Source: Ricordea florida
Taxonomy: Eukaryota > Cnidaria > Anthozoa > Corallimorpharia > Ricordeidae
Length of the DNA: 64,000 bases
Assembly: GCA_949710005.1 (NCBI GenBank)
Contig: OX453272.1
Location: 480,001 to 544,000, forward strand
Direction of reading: 5' to 3'
This document shows positions 11,601-22,534 of the stretch, in pieces; within the stretch, counting starts at the first letter, position 1, and each line of letters begins with the position of its first letter. The notes beneath the pieces are model-generated. The model did no database searches, had not been told where the DNA came from, and saw nothing but the letters and a program-made list of their open reading frames with translations. Both the position numbers and the translations under genes were made by a program.

Positions 11601-14600
11601 CATAAAACAGTACTGTGCAGAATATGAGAGTCTGAAGCAGGCTAAATATCAGCATAAAACAGTACTGTGCAGAATATGAGAGTCTGAAGCAGGCTAAATA
11701 TCAGCATAAAACAGTACTGTGCAGAATATGAGAGTCTGAAGCAGGCTAAATATCAGCATAAAACAGTACTGTGCAGAATATGAGAGTCTGAAGCAGGCTA
11801 AATATCAGCATAAAACAGTACTGTGCAGAATATGAGAGTCTGAAGCAGGCTAAATATCAGCATAAAACAGTACTGTGCAGAATATGAGAGAGTCTGAAGC
11901 AGGCTAAATATCAGCATAAAACAGTACTGTGCAGAACATGAGAGAGTCTGAAGCAGGCTAAATATCAGCATAAAACAGTACTGTGCAGAATATGAGAGCC
12001 TGAAGCAGGCTAAATATCAGCATAAAACAGTACTTTGCAGAATATGAGAGTCTGAAGCAGGGTAAATATCAGCATAAAACAGTACTGTGCAGAATATGAG
12101 AGTCTGAAGCAGGCTAAATATCAGCATAAAACAGTACTGTGCAGAATATGAGAGTCTGAAGCAGGCTAAATATCAGCATAAAACAGTACTGTGCAGAATA
12201 TGAGAGCCTGAAGCAGGCTAAATATTAGCATAAAACAGTACTGTGCAGAATATGAGAGTCTGAAGCAGGCTAAATATCAGCATAAAACAGTACTGTGCAG
12301 AATATGAGAGTCTGAAGCAGGGTAAATATCAGCATAAAACAGTACTGTGCAGAATATGAGAGTCTGAAGCAGGCTACATATCAGCATAAAACAGTACTGT
12401 GCAGAATATGAGAGTCTGAAGCAGGCTAAATATCAGCATAAAACAGTACTGTGCAGAACCATGAGAGAGTCTGAAGCAGGCTAAATATCAGCATAAAACA
12501 GTACTGTGCAGAATATGAGAGCCTGAAGCAGGCTAAATATCAGCATAAAACAGTACTGTGCAGAATATGAGAGTCTGAAGCAGGGTAAATATCAGCATAA
12601 AACAGTACTGTGCAGAATATGAGAGCCTGAAGCAGGCTAAATATCAGCATAAAACAGTACTGTGCAGAATATGAGAGTCTGAAGCAGGCTAAATATCAGC
12701 ATAAAACAGTACTGTGCAGAATATGAGAGTCTGAAGCAGGCTAAATATCAGCATAAAACAGTAGTGTGCAGAATATGAGAGTCTGAAGCAGGCTAAATAT
12801 CAGCATAAAACAGTACTGTGCAGAATATGAGAGTCTGAAGCAGGCTAAATATCAGCATAAAACAGTACTGTGCAGAATATGAGAGTCTGAAGCAGGCTAA
12901 ATATCAGCATAAAACAGTACTGTGCAGAATATGAGAGTCTGAAGCAGGCTAAATATCAGCATAAAACAGTACTGTGCAGAATATGAGAGTCTGAAGCAGA
13001 CTAAATATCAGCATAAAAAAGTACTGTGCAGAATATGAGAGCCTAAAGCACGCTAAATATCAGCATAAAACAGTACTGTGCAGAATATGAGAGTCTGAAG
13101 CAGGCTAAATATCAGCATAAAACAGTACTGTGCAGAATATGAGAGTCTGAAGCAGGCTAAATATCAGCATAAAAACGTACTGTGCAGAATATGAGAGTCT
13201 GAAGCAGGCTAAAGATCAGCATAAAACAGTACTGTGCAGAATATGAGAGTCTAAAGCAGGCTAAATATCAGCATAAAACAGTACTGTGCAGAATATGAGA
13301 GTCTGAAGCAGGCTAAATATCAGCATAAAACAGTACTGTGCAGAATATGAGAGTCTGAAGCAGGCTAAATATCAGCATAAAACAGTACTGTGCAGAATAT
13401 GAGAGTCTGAAGCAGGCTAAATATCAGCATAAAACAGTACTGTGCAGAATATGAGAGCCTGAAGGAGGCTAAATATCAGCATAAAACAGTACTGTGCAGA
13501 ATATGAGAGTCTGAATTAGGCTAAATATCAGCATAAAACAGTACTGTGCAGAATATGAGAGTCTAAAGCAGGCTAAATATCAGCATAAAACAGTACTGTG
13601 CAGAATATGAGAGTCTGAAGCAGGCTAAATATCAGCATAAAACAGTACTGTGCAGAATATGAGAGCCTGAAGCAGGCTAAATATTAGCATAAAACAGTAC
13701 TGTGCAGAATATGAGAGTCTGAAGCAGGCTAAATATCAGCATAAAACAGTACTGTGCAGAATATGAGAGTCTGAAGCAGGCTAAATATCAGCATAAAACA
13801 GTACTGTGCAGAATATGAGAGCCTGAAGCAGGCTTAATATCAGCATAAAACAGTACTGTGCAGAATATGAGAGTCTGAAGCAGGCTAAATATCAGCATAA
13901 AACAGTACTGTGCAGAATATGAGAGTCTGAAGCAGGGTAAATATCAGCATAAAACAGTACTGTGCAGAATATGAGAGTCTGAAGCAGGCTAAATATCAGC
14001 ATAAAACAGTACTGTGCAGAACATGAGAGAGTCTGAAGCAGGCTAAATATCAGCATAAAACAGTACTGTGCAGAATATGAGAGCCTGAAGCAGGCTAAAT
14101 ATCAGCATAAAACAGTACTGTGCAGAATATGAGAGTCTGAAGCAGGGTAAATATCAGCATAAAACAGTACTGTGCAGAATATGAGAGCCTGAAGCAGGCT
14201 AAATATCAGCATAAAACAGTACTGTGCAGAATATGAGAGTCTGAAGCAGGCTAAATATCAGCATAAAACAGTACTGTGCAGAATATGAGAGCCTGAAGCA
14301 GGCTAAATATCAGCATAAAACAGTACTGTGCAGAATATGAGAGTCTGAAGCAGGGTAAATATCAGCATAAAACAGTACTGTGCAGAATATGAGAGCCTGA
14401 AGCAGGCTAAATATCAGCATAAAACAGTACTGTGCAGAATATGAGAGTCTGAAGCAGGCTAAATATCAGCATAAAACAGTACTGTGCAGAATATGAGAGT
14501 CTGAAGCAGGCTAAATATCAGCATAAAACAGTAGTGTGCAGAATATGAGAGTCTGAAGCAGGCTAAATATCAGCATAAAACAGTACTGTGCAGAATATGA

Positions 14601-17540
14601 GAGTCTGAAGCAGGCTAAATATCAGCATAAAACAGTACTGTGCAGAATATGAGAGTCTGAAGCAGGCTAAATCTCAGCATAAAACAGTACTGTGCAGAAT
14701 ATGAGAGTCTGAAGCAGGCTAAATATCAGCATAAAACAGTACTGTGCAGAATATGAGAGTCTGAAGCAGACTAAATATCAGCATAAAAAAGTACTGTGCA
14801 GAATATGAGAGCCTAAAGCACGCTAAATATCAGCATAAAACAGTACTGTGCAGAATATGAGAGTCTGAAGCAGGCTAAATATCAGCATAAAACAGTACTG
14901 TGCAGAATATGAGAGTCTGAAGCAGGCTAAATATCAGCATAAAAACGTACTGTGCAGAATATGAGAGTCTGAAGCAGGCTAAAGATCAGCATAAAACAGT
15001 ACTGTGCAGAATATGAGAGTCTAAAGCAGGCTAAATATCAGCATAAAACAGTACTGTGCAGAATATGAGAGTCTGAAGCAGGCTAAATATCAGCATAAAA
15101 CAGTACTGTGCAGAATATGAGAGTCTGAAGCAGGCTAAATATCAGCATAAAACAGTACTGTGCAGAATATGAGAGTCTGAAGCAGGCTAAATATCAGCAT
15201 AAAACAGTACTGTGCAGAATATGAGAGCCTGAAGGAGGCTAAATATCAGCATAAAACAGTACTGTGCAGAATATGAGAGTCTGAATTAGGCTAAATATCA
15301 GCATAAAACAGTACTGTGCAGAATATGAGAGTCTAAAGCAGGCTAAATATCAGCATAAAACAGTACTGTGCAGAATATGAGAGTCTGAAGCAGGCTAAAT
15401 ATCAGCATAAAACAGTACTGTGCAGAATATGAGAGCCTGAAGCAGGCTAAATATTAGCATAAAACAGTACTGTGCAGAATATGAGAGTCTGAAGCAGGCT
15501 AAATATCAGCATAAAACAGTACTGTGCAGAATATGAGAGTCTGAAGCAGGCTAAATATCAGCATAAAACAGTACTGTGCAGAATATGAGAGCCGTAAGCA
15601 GGCTTAATATCAGCATAAAACAGTACTGTGCAGAATATGAGAGTCTGAAGCAGGCTAAATATCAGCATAAAACAGTACTGTGCAGAATATGAGAGTCTGA
15701 AGCAGGGTAAATATCAGCATAAAACAGTACTGTGCAGAATATGAGAGTCTGAAGCAGGCTAAATATCAGCATAAAACAGTACTGTGCAGAATATGAGAGT
15801 CTGAAGCAGGCTAAATATCAGCATAAAACAGTACTGTGCAGAACATGAGAGAGTCTGAAGCAGGCTAAATATCAGCATAAAACAGTACTGTGCAGAATAT
15901 GAGAGCCTGAAGCAGGCTAAATATCAGCATAAAACAGTACTGTGCAGAATATGAGAGTCTGAAGCAGGGTAAATATCAGCATAAAACAGTACTGTGCAGA
16001 ATATGAGAGCCTGAAGCAGGCTAAATATTAGCATAAAACAGTACTGTGCAGAATATGAGAGTCTGAAGCAGGCTAAATATCAGCATAAAACAGTACTGTG
16101 CAGAATATGAGAGTCTGAAGCAGGCTAAATATCAGCATAAAACAGTACTGTGCAGAATATGAGAGCCTGAAGCAGGCTTAATATCAGCATAAAACAGTAC
16201 TGTGCAGAATATGAGAGTCTGAAGCAGGCTAAATATCAGCATAAAACAGTACTGTGCAGAATATGAGAGTCTGAAGCAGGGTAAATATCAGCATAAAACA
16301 GTACTGTGCAGAATATGAGAGTCTGAAGCAGGCTAAATATCAGCATAAAACAGTACTGTGCAGAATATGAGAGTCTGAAGCAGGCTAAATATCAGCATAA
16401 AACAGTACTGTGCAGAACATGAGAGAGTCTGAAGCAGGCTAAATATCAGCATAAAACAGTACTGTGCAGAATATGAGAGCCTGAAGCAGGCTAAATATCA
16501 GCATAAAACAGTACTGTGCAGAATATGAGAGTCTGAAGCAGGGTAAATATCAGCATAAAACAGTACTGTGCAGAATATGAGAGCCTGAAGCAGGCTAAAT
16601 ATCAGCATAAAACAGTACTGTGCAGAATATGAGAGTCTGAAGCAGGCTAAATATCAGCATAAAACAGTACTGTGCAGAATATGAGAGTCTGAAGCAGGCT
16701 AAATATCAGCATAAAACAGTAGTGTGCAGAATATGAGAGTCTGAAGCAGGCTAAATATCAGCATAAAACAGTACTGTGCAGAATATGAGAGTCTGAAGCA
16801 GGCTAAATATCAGCATAAAACAGTACTGTGCAGAATATGAGAGTCTGAAGCAGGCTAAATATCAGCATAAAACAGTACTGTGCAGAATATGAGAGTCTGA
16901 AGCAGGCTAAATATCAGCATAAAACAGTACTGTGCAGAATATGAGAGTCTGAAGCAGACTAAATATCAGCATAAAAAAGTACTGTGCAGAATATGAGAGC
17001 CTAAAGCACGCTAAATATCAGCATAAAACAGTACTGTGCAGAATATGAGAGTCTGAAGCAGGCTAAATATCAGCATAAAACAGTACTGTGCAGAATATGA
17101 GAGTCTGAAGCAGGCTAAATATCAGCATAAAAACGTACTGTGCAGAATATGAGAGTCTGAAGCAGGCTAAAGATCAGCATAAAACAGTACTGTGCAGAAT
17201 ATGAGAGTCTAAAGCAGGCTAAATATCAGCATAAAACAGTACTGTGCAGAATATGAGAGTCTGAAGCAGGCTAAATATCAGCATAAAACAGTACTGTGCA
17301 GAATATGAGAGTCTGAAGCAGGCTAAATATCAGCATAAAACAGTACTGTGCAGAATATGAGAGTCTGAAGCAGGCTAAATATCAGCATAAAACAGTACTG
17401 TGCAGAATATGAGAGCCTGAAGGAGGCTAAATATCAGCATAAAACAGTACTGTGCAGAATATGAGAGTCTGAATTAGGCTAAATATCAGCATAAAACAGT
17501 ACTGTGCAGAATATGAGAGTCTAAAGGAGGCTAAATATCA
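8340..17540 (+). repeat. Higher-order block of about 0.95 kb present four times
   Basis: A block with monomers carrying GTAGTGTGC, AAAAAAGTAC, CACGCTAAAT, AAACGTACTG, AAAGATCAGC, GAAGGAGGC and GAATTAGGC in that order occurs four times. The CGCTAAATAT marker sits at 8721, 13051, 14821 and 17009. The GAATTAGG marker sits at 9183, 13513, 15283 and 17471. Both sets give the same offsets of 4,330, 1,770 and 2,188 bp, each a multiple of 52 plus a few bases. Whole segments were therefore copied as units. Confidence 0.85.
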
Positions 17541-17816
17541 GCATAAAACAGTACTGTGCAGAATATGAGAGTCTGAAGCAGACTAAATATCAGCATAAAA
17601 AAGTACTGTGCAGAATATGAGAGCCTAAAGCAGGCTAAATATCAGCATAAAACAGTACTGTGCAGAATATGAGAGTCTGAAGCAGGCTAAATATCAGCAT
17701 AAAACAGTACTGTGCAGAATATGAGAGTCTGAAGCAGGGTAAATATCAGCATAAAACAGTACTGTGCAGAATATGAGAGTCTGAAGCAGGCTAAATATCA
17801 GCATAAAACAGTACTG

Positions 17817-17829
17817 CCCTTACCAAAGC
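17817..17829 (+). repeat. Left terminal inverted repeat of the transposon
   Basis: CCCTTACCAAAGC, 13 bases identical to the reverse complement of the right end. Beyond this both ends soon reach a TATGGGA motif, so similarity continues imperfectly. It directly abuts the interrupted satellite monomer. Confidence 0.9.
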
Positions 17830-17964
17830 TGTTGATATGGGACATATATGGTCCAAATATGGACATGGTATGGGACAACATATGGCTAATGTATGAGCAT
17901 TGCATGGCTTTTATATGGGATGTTAGCTCCCATATCAAACCCATAAATAGTGACTAGTGCCAAC

Positions 17965-17997
17965 CAAGTGCATTCTATTGTCTTTCACTATGGGATC

Positions 17998-18034
<37 letters not shown>

Positions 18035-18108
18035 GATCTGGTATGGGAATGGTATGGGTCAGTCCCATAGTGATACCATATGATGGCTGCACATTCTCTA
18101 TGGGATTG

Positions 18109-18147
<39 letters not shown>

Positions 18148-18290
18148 CCATTAGGGGAATGGTATGCAACAATCCCATACCGTTCCCATAATGACCCTGG
18201 ACCATCCTCTATGGGATTGCTATGGGATTTTGTAAAGTTCCATATCATTCCCGTAGCATTCAGCAAAGCAGACATCTAATATGGGAACAC
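17965..18290 (+). repeat. About 110-bp subterminal tandem repeat, three copies
   Basis: A unit starting TATGGGAT and containing TTTCGTAAAGTTCCATA followed by TTCCCCATAG recurs at 17989, 18099 and 18210. Copies 1 and 2 keep CTACGTATTTCG. Copy 3 reads CTATGGGATTTTG there. The units hold many TATGGGA/TCCCATA inverted pairs that match the right subterminal region, suggesting binding sites or hairpin-forming sequence needed for transposition. Confidence 0.75.
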
Positions 18291-18493
18291 TATGGGGTCC
18301 TTTGACTTCAGCCTCATATCTTTACCATATAATTCAGAAATTACTCATGGGACTGCGAGGTAAAGAAATGTTAAAGGTATGTAATGGTGACAACGTCATA
18401 TTCATCCATTGAAACCATATCTTTAATTGCATCTAAAATGTCTTGCAAAAAAAATTAAAATAACAAACAACCAAGAATCTTATATTTCTTCAC

Positions 18494-18820
18494 GGTCAAC
18501 ACTATGAAACTGTTATATTTCCTCTTACTCAACACTATGTTTTCGGGCAACACTACATGATCAACTGTGTTTTCTTTTTTTCTTCAGGCAATACAACTTA
18601 ACTGACCAACACTGTCAAACTGTTACTCTTCTTTTTGATCGACACTATAATACGGTTACTGTCATTTTCGGCCAAGACTATGAAACTCTTATTCCCCATT
18701 TTGGTCAACACTATCAAACAGTTATTTTCTTTTTGGTCAACATAATGAAATTGGTAAACTTTTCTTTTCAGTCAATACTGAAACGTTACATTTCTTCTAT
18801 TTCTTCTCGGTCAACAACTG
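18494..18820 (+). repeat. Degenerate minisatellite, GGTCAACACTATGAAACTGTTA type
   Basis: Around nine imperfect copies of a roughly 30-45-bp unit. Each has a core like GGTCAACACTATGAAAC followed by a TGTTA and a TTTTCTTTTT tract. Cores begin for example at 18494 and 18809, with several between. It lies inside the transposon, downstream of the stop of the minus-strand gene. No function can be read from it. Confidence 0.6.
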
Positions 18821-18870
18821 AATGAGTCTCTCTTCAAGTTAAACAGTCTTACAGTAATTATAAAAAGTGT

Positions 18871-20465
18871 TCATTCTGCTCGTTGTTCTCGTACTCTCTG
18901 GGGTCTTGTAGCTTCCACGCATTTCATATTTATCTTCTGTGTGATGTGGCTGGGTTGAGGAGAGTCCTTAGAAAACTTTGAACAGACTTTACCTAAAAAA
19001 AATTAAGTTAATATCAAGTCATATTTCCATGTAAAACAATGAATACCCAAACTTATATGTGGAATGTTGTCTTACCAAGAAACAAAAATTGCTTGATTGG
19101 AGGTAGTCAATTGCAAGGGGTCTGTTGTGTTGTGTTTGCTTGATTTATAAAATTAATAACTTAATTGACAGTTCGGTGACATCTTCATTTTTCATTTACT
19201 GGTGTCTTATCTCTACTGTGGCCAAGAATAAAATCTTTACTACTTTGGTATTCCATAGATCAATTTTATACATTTTTTGTGGAAGTTTCAATCCAGGTTA
19301 ATTGTAATGGGCTGCAATGGAAACTACTGGGATTCTAGTGATTTGTGTCCCAATAAAGTTCTTTCTGCTTCAATCCTTATCATAATTATTGCATGCAAGT
19401 TTGTATTAAATTGCTTATTTTTTAAGGACAACAATGCCTTAAAAAAAAAACCCAGTCATTCCAAGTTCTAATAATTTATTTATAGAGAGTTAGAGATTCC
19501 TATGACTGCAAGTTAGGTACTTATTTCTGAATAAAATAATTCAGTGTTGCACTACTTACCAATAAGGGCATCAATGATGATGGGGGTCAATGGAATGTGT
19601 GCGTCACCGTTTTTGCCTTTTCTGTCATTTCCCCTTGCACTTGAGATCGCAAGGGTTTCTTTAGTAAAGAATATGTCCACAGCAGAGTTGACATATCCAG
19701 ACCAGGACATAAACGCTGAACATTAGGCCCGTTGGTGAGGGTACCAGAAGACACCTGATCCCTCCATGATTTCTACCATCTGTAAATAAAAAAGAAAGAA
19801 GTTATATTTTAGTCTGTTTGTGACATCTACATATTTATTGTGGTTGTTTGCACTGAAACAGCTTACCCTACTAACTAAAGGTATCTCAAGGTGTTTCCAA
19901 AAAGAATACAAGTAAAATCAAGTTATGTGTACGAAGAATGCCTAATTAACAATGAAATTTTCTATTCAAGATGGCAAATCCATTCTAACTTTGGCTCAAA
20001 TTTCCCTTCCAAGTTGAGTTTAGTTTCTGTTGTTACTCTCTAGCTAGAGACATTACTTGAACATGTTTCAGAGAAATTTAGGCAACTGGTATGTTTAGAG
20101 TGAGTAAAGGTTGTCTTGTCTTTTCTTTGTCTCCAAATGTTTGACATGCATGGTCTATAAACGTGCAAGAGTACGACTGAATCCTTTTGAATATACTTGA
20201 TAGTTTGGCAAAAATTATAAACAACTAAAGTGCATGTACTTATGGCCTTAACATAGTAAACTGGTATACTTTTCGGATTACAATCTTTAATGCATTGAAA
20301 CGAGCTCTTGAATAGACTGATCAGTGAAGAGTTCTTTTCACTAATCTGCATGTACAACATACATGCTTGTCGATCACTTTGTGCTTTCATAAACCCGATT
20401 CACTTGATTTGCTTACCTTCTCTTAGACGTGCTGGAGCACTCCTTTTCCTTGAATTTCTTTCCAT
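18871..20465 (-). pseudogene. Spliced BEN-domain-like gene of the transposon, decayed
   Basis: Read on the minus strand. Exon A (20465-20417) starts ATG, encodes a basic peptide (MERNSRKRSAPARLRE) and ends at a GTAAGC donor. Exon B (19779-19560) follows a strong acceptor (TTTTTTATTTACAG). It encodes VEIMEGSGVFWYPHQRA, then an in-frame TAA (19725-19723), then a segment containing FFTKETLAISSARG and PLTPIIIDALIG, and ends at donor GTAAGT. Exon C (18992-18871) follows TTTTTTTTAG. The phase-1 join holds and it runs to TGA, giving a basic C-terminus (ATRPQRVREQRAE). The F-T-x-E-x-L-A-x-S-x-x-x-G pattern followed by P-L is what I know from the end of BEN domains, which bind DNA or protein. That family call is from memory. 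Exon A (phase 1) does not join exon B in frame, so a middle exon is missing or unresolved; LEIPLVSR near 19870-19905 is a candidate. The internal stop suggests a pseudogene. Confidence 0.5.
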
Positions 20466-20589
20466 CTTTTCTTGCAGTGCAAATAGGCAAACAAACCTTG
20501 AAACTCGCTCTGTATGCGTAACAAACTCTCTGAAGAAAGGCTTGCTGAAATGTGTGAAAAATTTGAAAAAGACGCGCATTTCAGCGTGG

Positions 20590-20690
20590 GTTTGAAGAGC
20601 TCGCGCTATTGGTCAATTTAGGACCACGTGTTCTTTTGTTGAATCGGAAAGTCCACTACGCACGCGCACTTGAATAACAATACGTGTGAG
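20590..20690. promoter_or_regulatory. Candidate bidirectional promoter between the divergent transposon genes
   Basis: The 256-bp interval between the two divergent start codons (20465 minus, 20722 plus) is GC-richer than the rest of the element. It holds ATTGGTCAAT (20608-20617), with CCAAT-like cores on both strands, an E-box CACGTG (20625-20630), a second ACGTG (20682-20686) and several CG-rich words. This fits one shared promoter for both genes. It is inferred from gene layout and motifs. Confidence 0.4.
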
Positions 20691-20721
20691 GGACCGGGAA
20701 CTAGACTTCAAGTCAACAAAC

Positions 20722-21256
20722 ATGGCCGACGATGGCGAGAAGGTTGCACGAAAACAAAGAGGTCGCTACCGAGAATACATGCGTCATTCTAATCCATACA
20801 AATTTCCAGCGGCAAGAAGACGAAAAGGCAACCTCTATAAAGCGAAACAATCACCAACTGGTACACGAAATGATTTAAACAAATGTTGAAGATGTTGAAG
20901 AAATGATTCCCGACACGCCACACGCACAGTCTCTTTGTACTGGCGATGCTACTGAACTATTTCTAGCAGAAACAAACAGCATGATTCCTGGTGAAGCCTG
21001 CAGGTATTTGCAAGTGCAAGACATGGAAGATTCAAGTACATTTGGATTGGAAGACGAATATAATTCGAGGATAAGCGGAGACGAATTTGAACTGTTAGAT
21101 TCCGCGGATACCAACAGTTTTGAACAATTTGTCAAAGACGAGGATGCTTGCTCGGACATTTTCAGTGACTGTGAGAACCCTGATGAAATAGACTCCGAAA
21201 ACATTCCAGAACAGTGTGAAGCAGAATCAGATGACATGATTTATTCTGGAGCTCCA

Positions 21257-21294
<38 letters not shown>

Positions 21295-21304
21295 CGTGTT
21301 AAAG

Positions 21305-21342
<38 letters not shown>

Positions 21343-21376
21343 AGTAATAGAGGCTCACTGGACTTGCGAACTGTAA
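20722..21376 (+). pseudogene. Tnp2/EnSpm-like transposase N-terminal fragment, frameshifted
   Basis: The start is ATG 20722 in a good context (AAACATGG). The first 55 residues are very basic (KVARKQRGRYREYMRHSNPY) and stop at TGA 20887-20889. A second frame resumes right after a TAA (20876-20878), has its first ATG at 20903, and runs 157 residues to 21376. It is acidic and ends with YSGAPITSSSSVVLLLSFVL then KHKLTREAFNDLLAVIEAH. From memory, a basic R-Y-R-E-Y-x(6)-P-Y start, an acidic middle and the GAP-[IL]-T...L-S-F...K-H-K-L-T...D-L-L...H block are typical of N-termini of Tnp2-type proteins common in cnidarian and fish genomes. A single indel around 20879-20889 would explain the two frames. 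The catalytic part that normally follows is absent. It could instead be a shortened accessory gene. The family assignment is moderate. Confidence 0.55.
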
Positions 21377-22059
21377 TTTATTAAACTAACTTATTCTTTC
21401 TTGATTTTTACCTAATGCATCACATAATTTTCACATTATGTCATGTTCGCGACATGTTTTTCACGCCACTTAAACTTCGCAGTATTTTAAAATCGCCAAA
21501 TTCGCAAAGTTAAGGCATTGCAAAAATTTCATGTAATAAGGAACATGTAGCTTGTTATTTTGCTACTTACAGTCTGCAAAGATTTCATTTAACAAAATAA
21601 AGCCTTGAATCTTTGCTACCAAACTTCATTTTTCAAACACGAAAAACTTTTTTGAAAAAAGGCCTTCAGCTCATAGTGATAATTAGAAGGATCTATTATT
21701 CAACAAAATATGATGCAGTATCTGCATGTTGATATTGTTATAAGTTTCATAAAACTTGAGTTAACACTTGAATTATGGCATGTAACACATAATGACAGTG
21801 AGTAGGAGAACAGAAACTCAAATGAATGAAATTTTCATCTATTTTTATTAGGGAAGCATGTCAGAGTGTTGCTTTTCAAATTAATCTATCATGTAAAATA
21901 TTCTTAGACTTGTTAGTTATGGTCATTTCATGTAAAAAAATTGTAGTCTGTCAGAATAATGAATGCTTTTTGCTCTCTGTTTACAAAAGGGACATATTGT
22001 CTCAGTGCAATTAATGAAATTGTCAATTATGCAATGTGTGGACATGTGTTTTCTCATTG
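21377..22059. other. Non-coding interior of the transposon, with a polyadenylation signal
   Basis: AT-rich sequence after the Tnp2-like fragment. AATAAA at 21596-21601 is a plausible polyadenylation signal, 220 bp past the stop at 21374-21376. Frames at 21826-22014 and 21963-22160 have no recognisable domain and no matching splice structure. Nothing here resembles the missing transposase core. Confidence 0.5.
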
Positions 22060-22521
22060 TCATTATGACCATAGAGATATCCCTTAGATTTCCCATAGAA
22101 CTATTGTCATGGGAAATCTATGGGAAACAAGAGCTGGAAGGGTTGAAATACGGAGAGTGAATGTCCCATAGAGATGCCATAAAGTTTTCACAGTGCGACA
22201 TCTATGGGGCACGTTGAACATCTGTCAGCTGGTATGGGTAATCTATGGTATAATCTACAGAATGAATGTCCCATACCAATGCCATAGGTAAGGACAGTTG
22301 TGGGAATTCTTATTGGTATGGGATGTCTATGGAAACCTTATTCCCATAGTTTTCCCATAAAATAGGAAGCCTGAAATTTTCTTCCCATGTATTTCCCATA
22401 GTTAAAAATTTGGTAAAATTTGGCCCCATACCAGTTCCATATACCCATGTTACCTTCCCATACCATTCCCACCTATGGGTCAGATATGGCCCAAACAGTC
22501 CCATACCATTCCCATACTTTT
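22060..22521. repeat. Right subterminal repeat region of the transposon
   Basis: Dense copies of TCCCATA, CCCATAG, CTATGGGA and GGTATGGG in both orientations, for example near 22078-22125, 22163, 22270, 22317-22355 and 22425-22515. They match the motif set of the left end but not its 110-bp tandem arrangement. The mirrored layout supports one element spanning 17817-22534 and suggests transposase-binding or foldback structure. Confidence 0.75.
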
Positions 22522-22534
22522 GCTTTGGTAAGGG
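22522..22534 (-). repeat. Right terminal inverted repeat of the transposon
   Basis: GCTTTGGTAAGGG, the exact reverse complement of the left end. It is followed at once by TG and the satellite sequence TGCAGAATATGAG, so the element boundary is precise. Confidence 0.9.

Larger units (their letters stand above)
3439..17816 (+). repeat. 52-bp satellite array, left part (about 276 copies)
   Basis: Head-to-tail tandem repeat with a 52-bp monomer. A typical copy is 3543-3594, starting CAGAATATGAG and ending ACAGTACTGTG. The first copy begins at 3439. The last is interrupted by the transposon after GTACTG at 17816. The copy number is length divided by 52. Copies differ at few positions. Recurrent variants are GAGCCT for GAGTCT, CTAAAGC for CTGAAGC, CAGGGTAAAT for CAGGCTAAAT, AAACGTACTG for AACAGTACTG, AAAGATCAGC, CTGAATTAGG and GTAGTGTGC. 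All copies share one orientation. TGA and TAA recur in each unit and 52 is not a multiple of 3, so it does not encode protein. Confidence 0.98.
17817..22534. mobile_element. 4.7-kb DNA transposon inserted in the satellite, EnSpm/CACTA-like by gene content
   Basis: The left end begins CCCTTACCAAAGC (17817-17829). The right end (22522-22534) is its exact reverse complement, a perfect 13-bp terminal inverted repeat. The satellite reads GTACTG before and TGTGCAG after, while an intact monomer reads GTACTGTGCAG, so TG is duplicated (17815-17816 and 22535-22536). About 500 bp inside each end is packed with TATGGGA/TCCCATA motifs, typical of subterminal transposase-binding repeats. The middle carries two divergent decayed genes. 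Short 2-3-bp duplications plus a Tnp2-like gene fit the EnSpm/CACTA superfamily, but the ends lack the classical CACTA start. No full transposase is present, so this copy is probably non-autonomous. Confidence 0.85.

Noticed and set aside
17988..18275. Minus-strand 95-residue frame in the transposon left end
   Set aside because: It is a translation of the 110-bp subterminal repeats (recurring WNFTK and NPIE words come from the DNA repeat). No splice or start evidence.
20040..20390. Minus-strand 116-residue frame
   Set aside because: It lies in the likely intron of the BEN-like gene and has low-complexity, intron-like composition with no recognisable domain.
20875..21237. Minus-strand Ser-rich 120-residue frame
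   Set aside because: It is the antisense shadow of the acidic Tnp2-like frame at 20903-21376.
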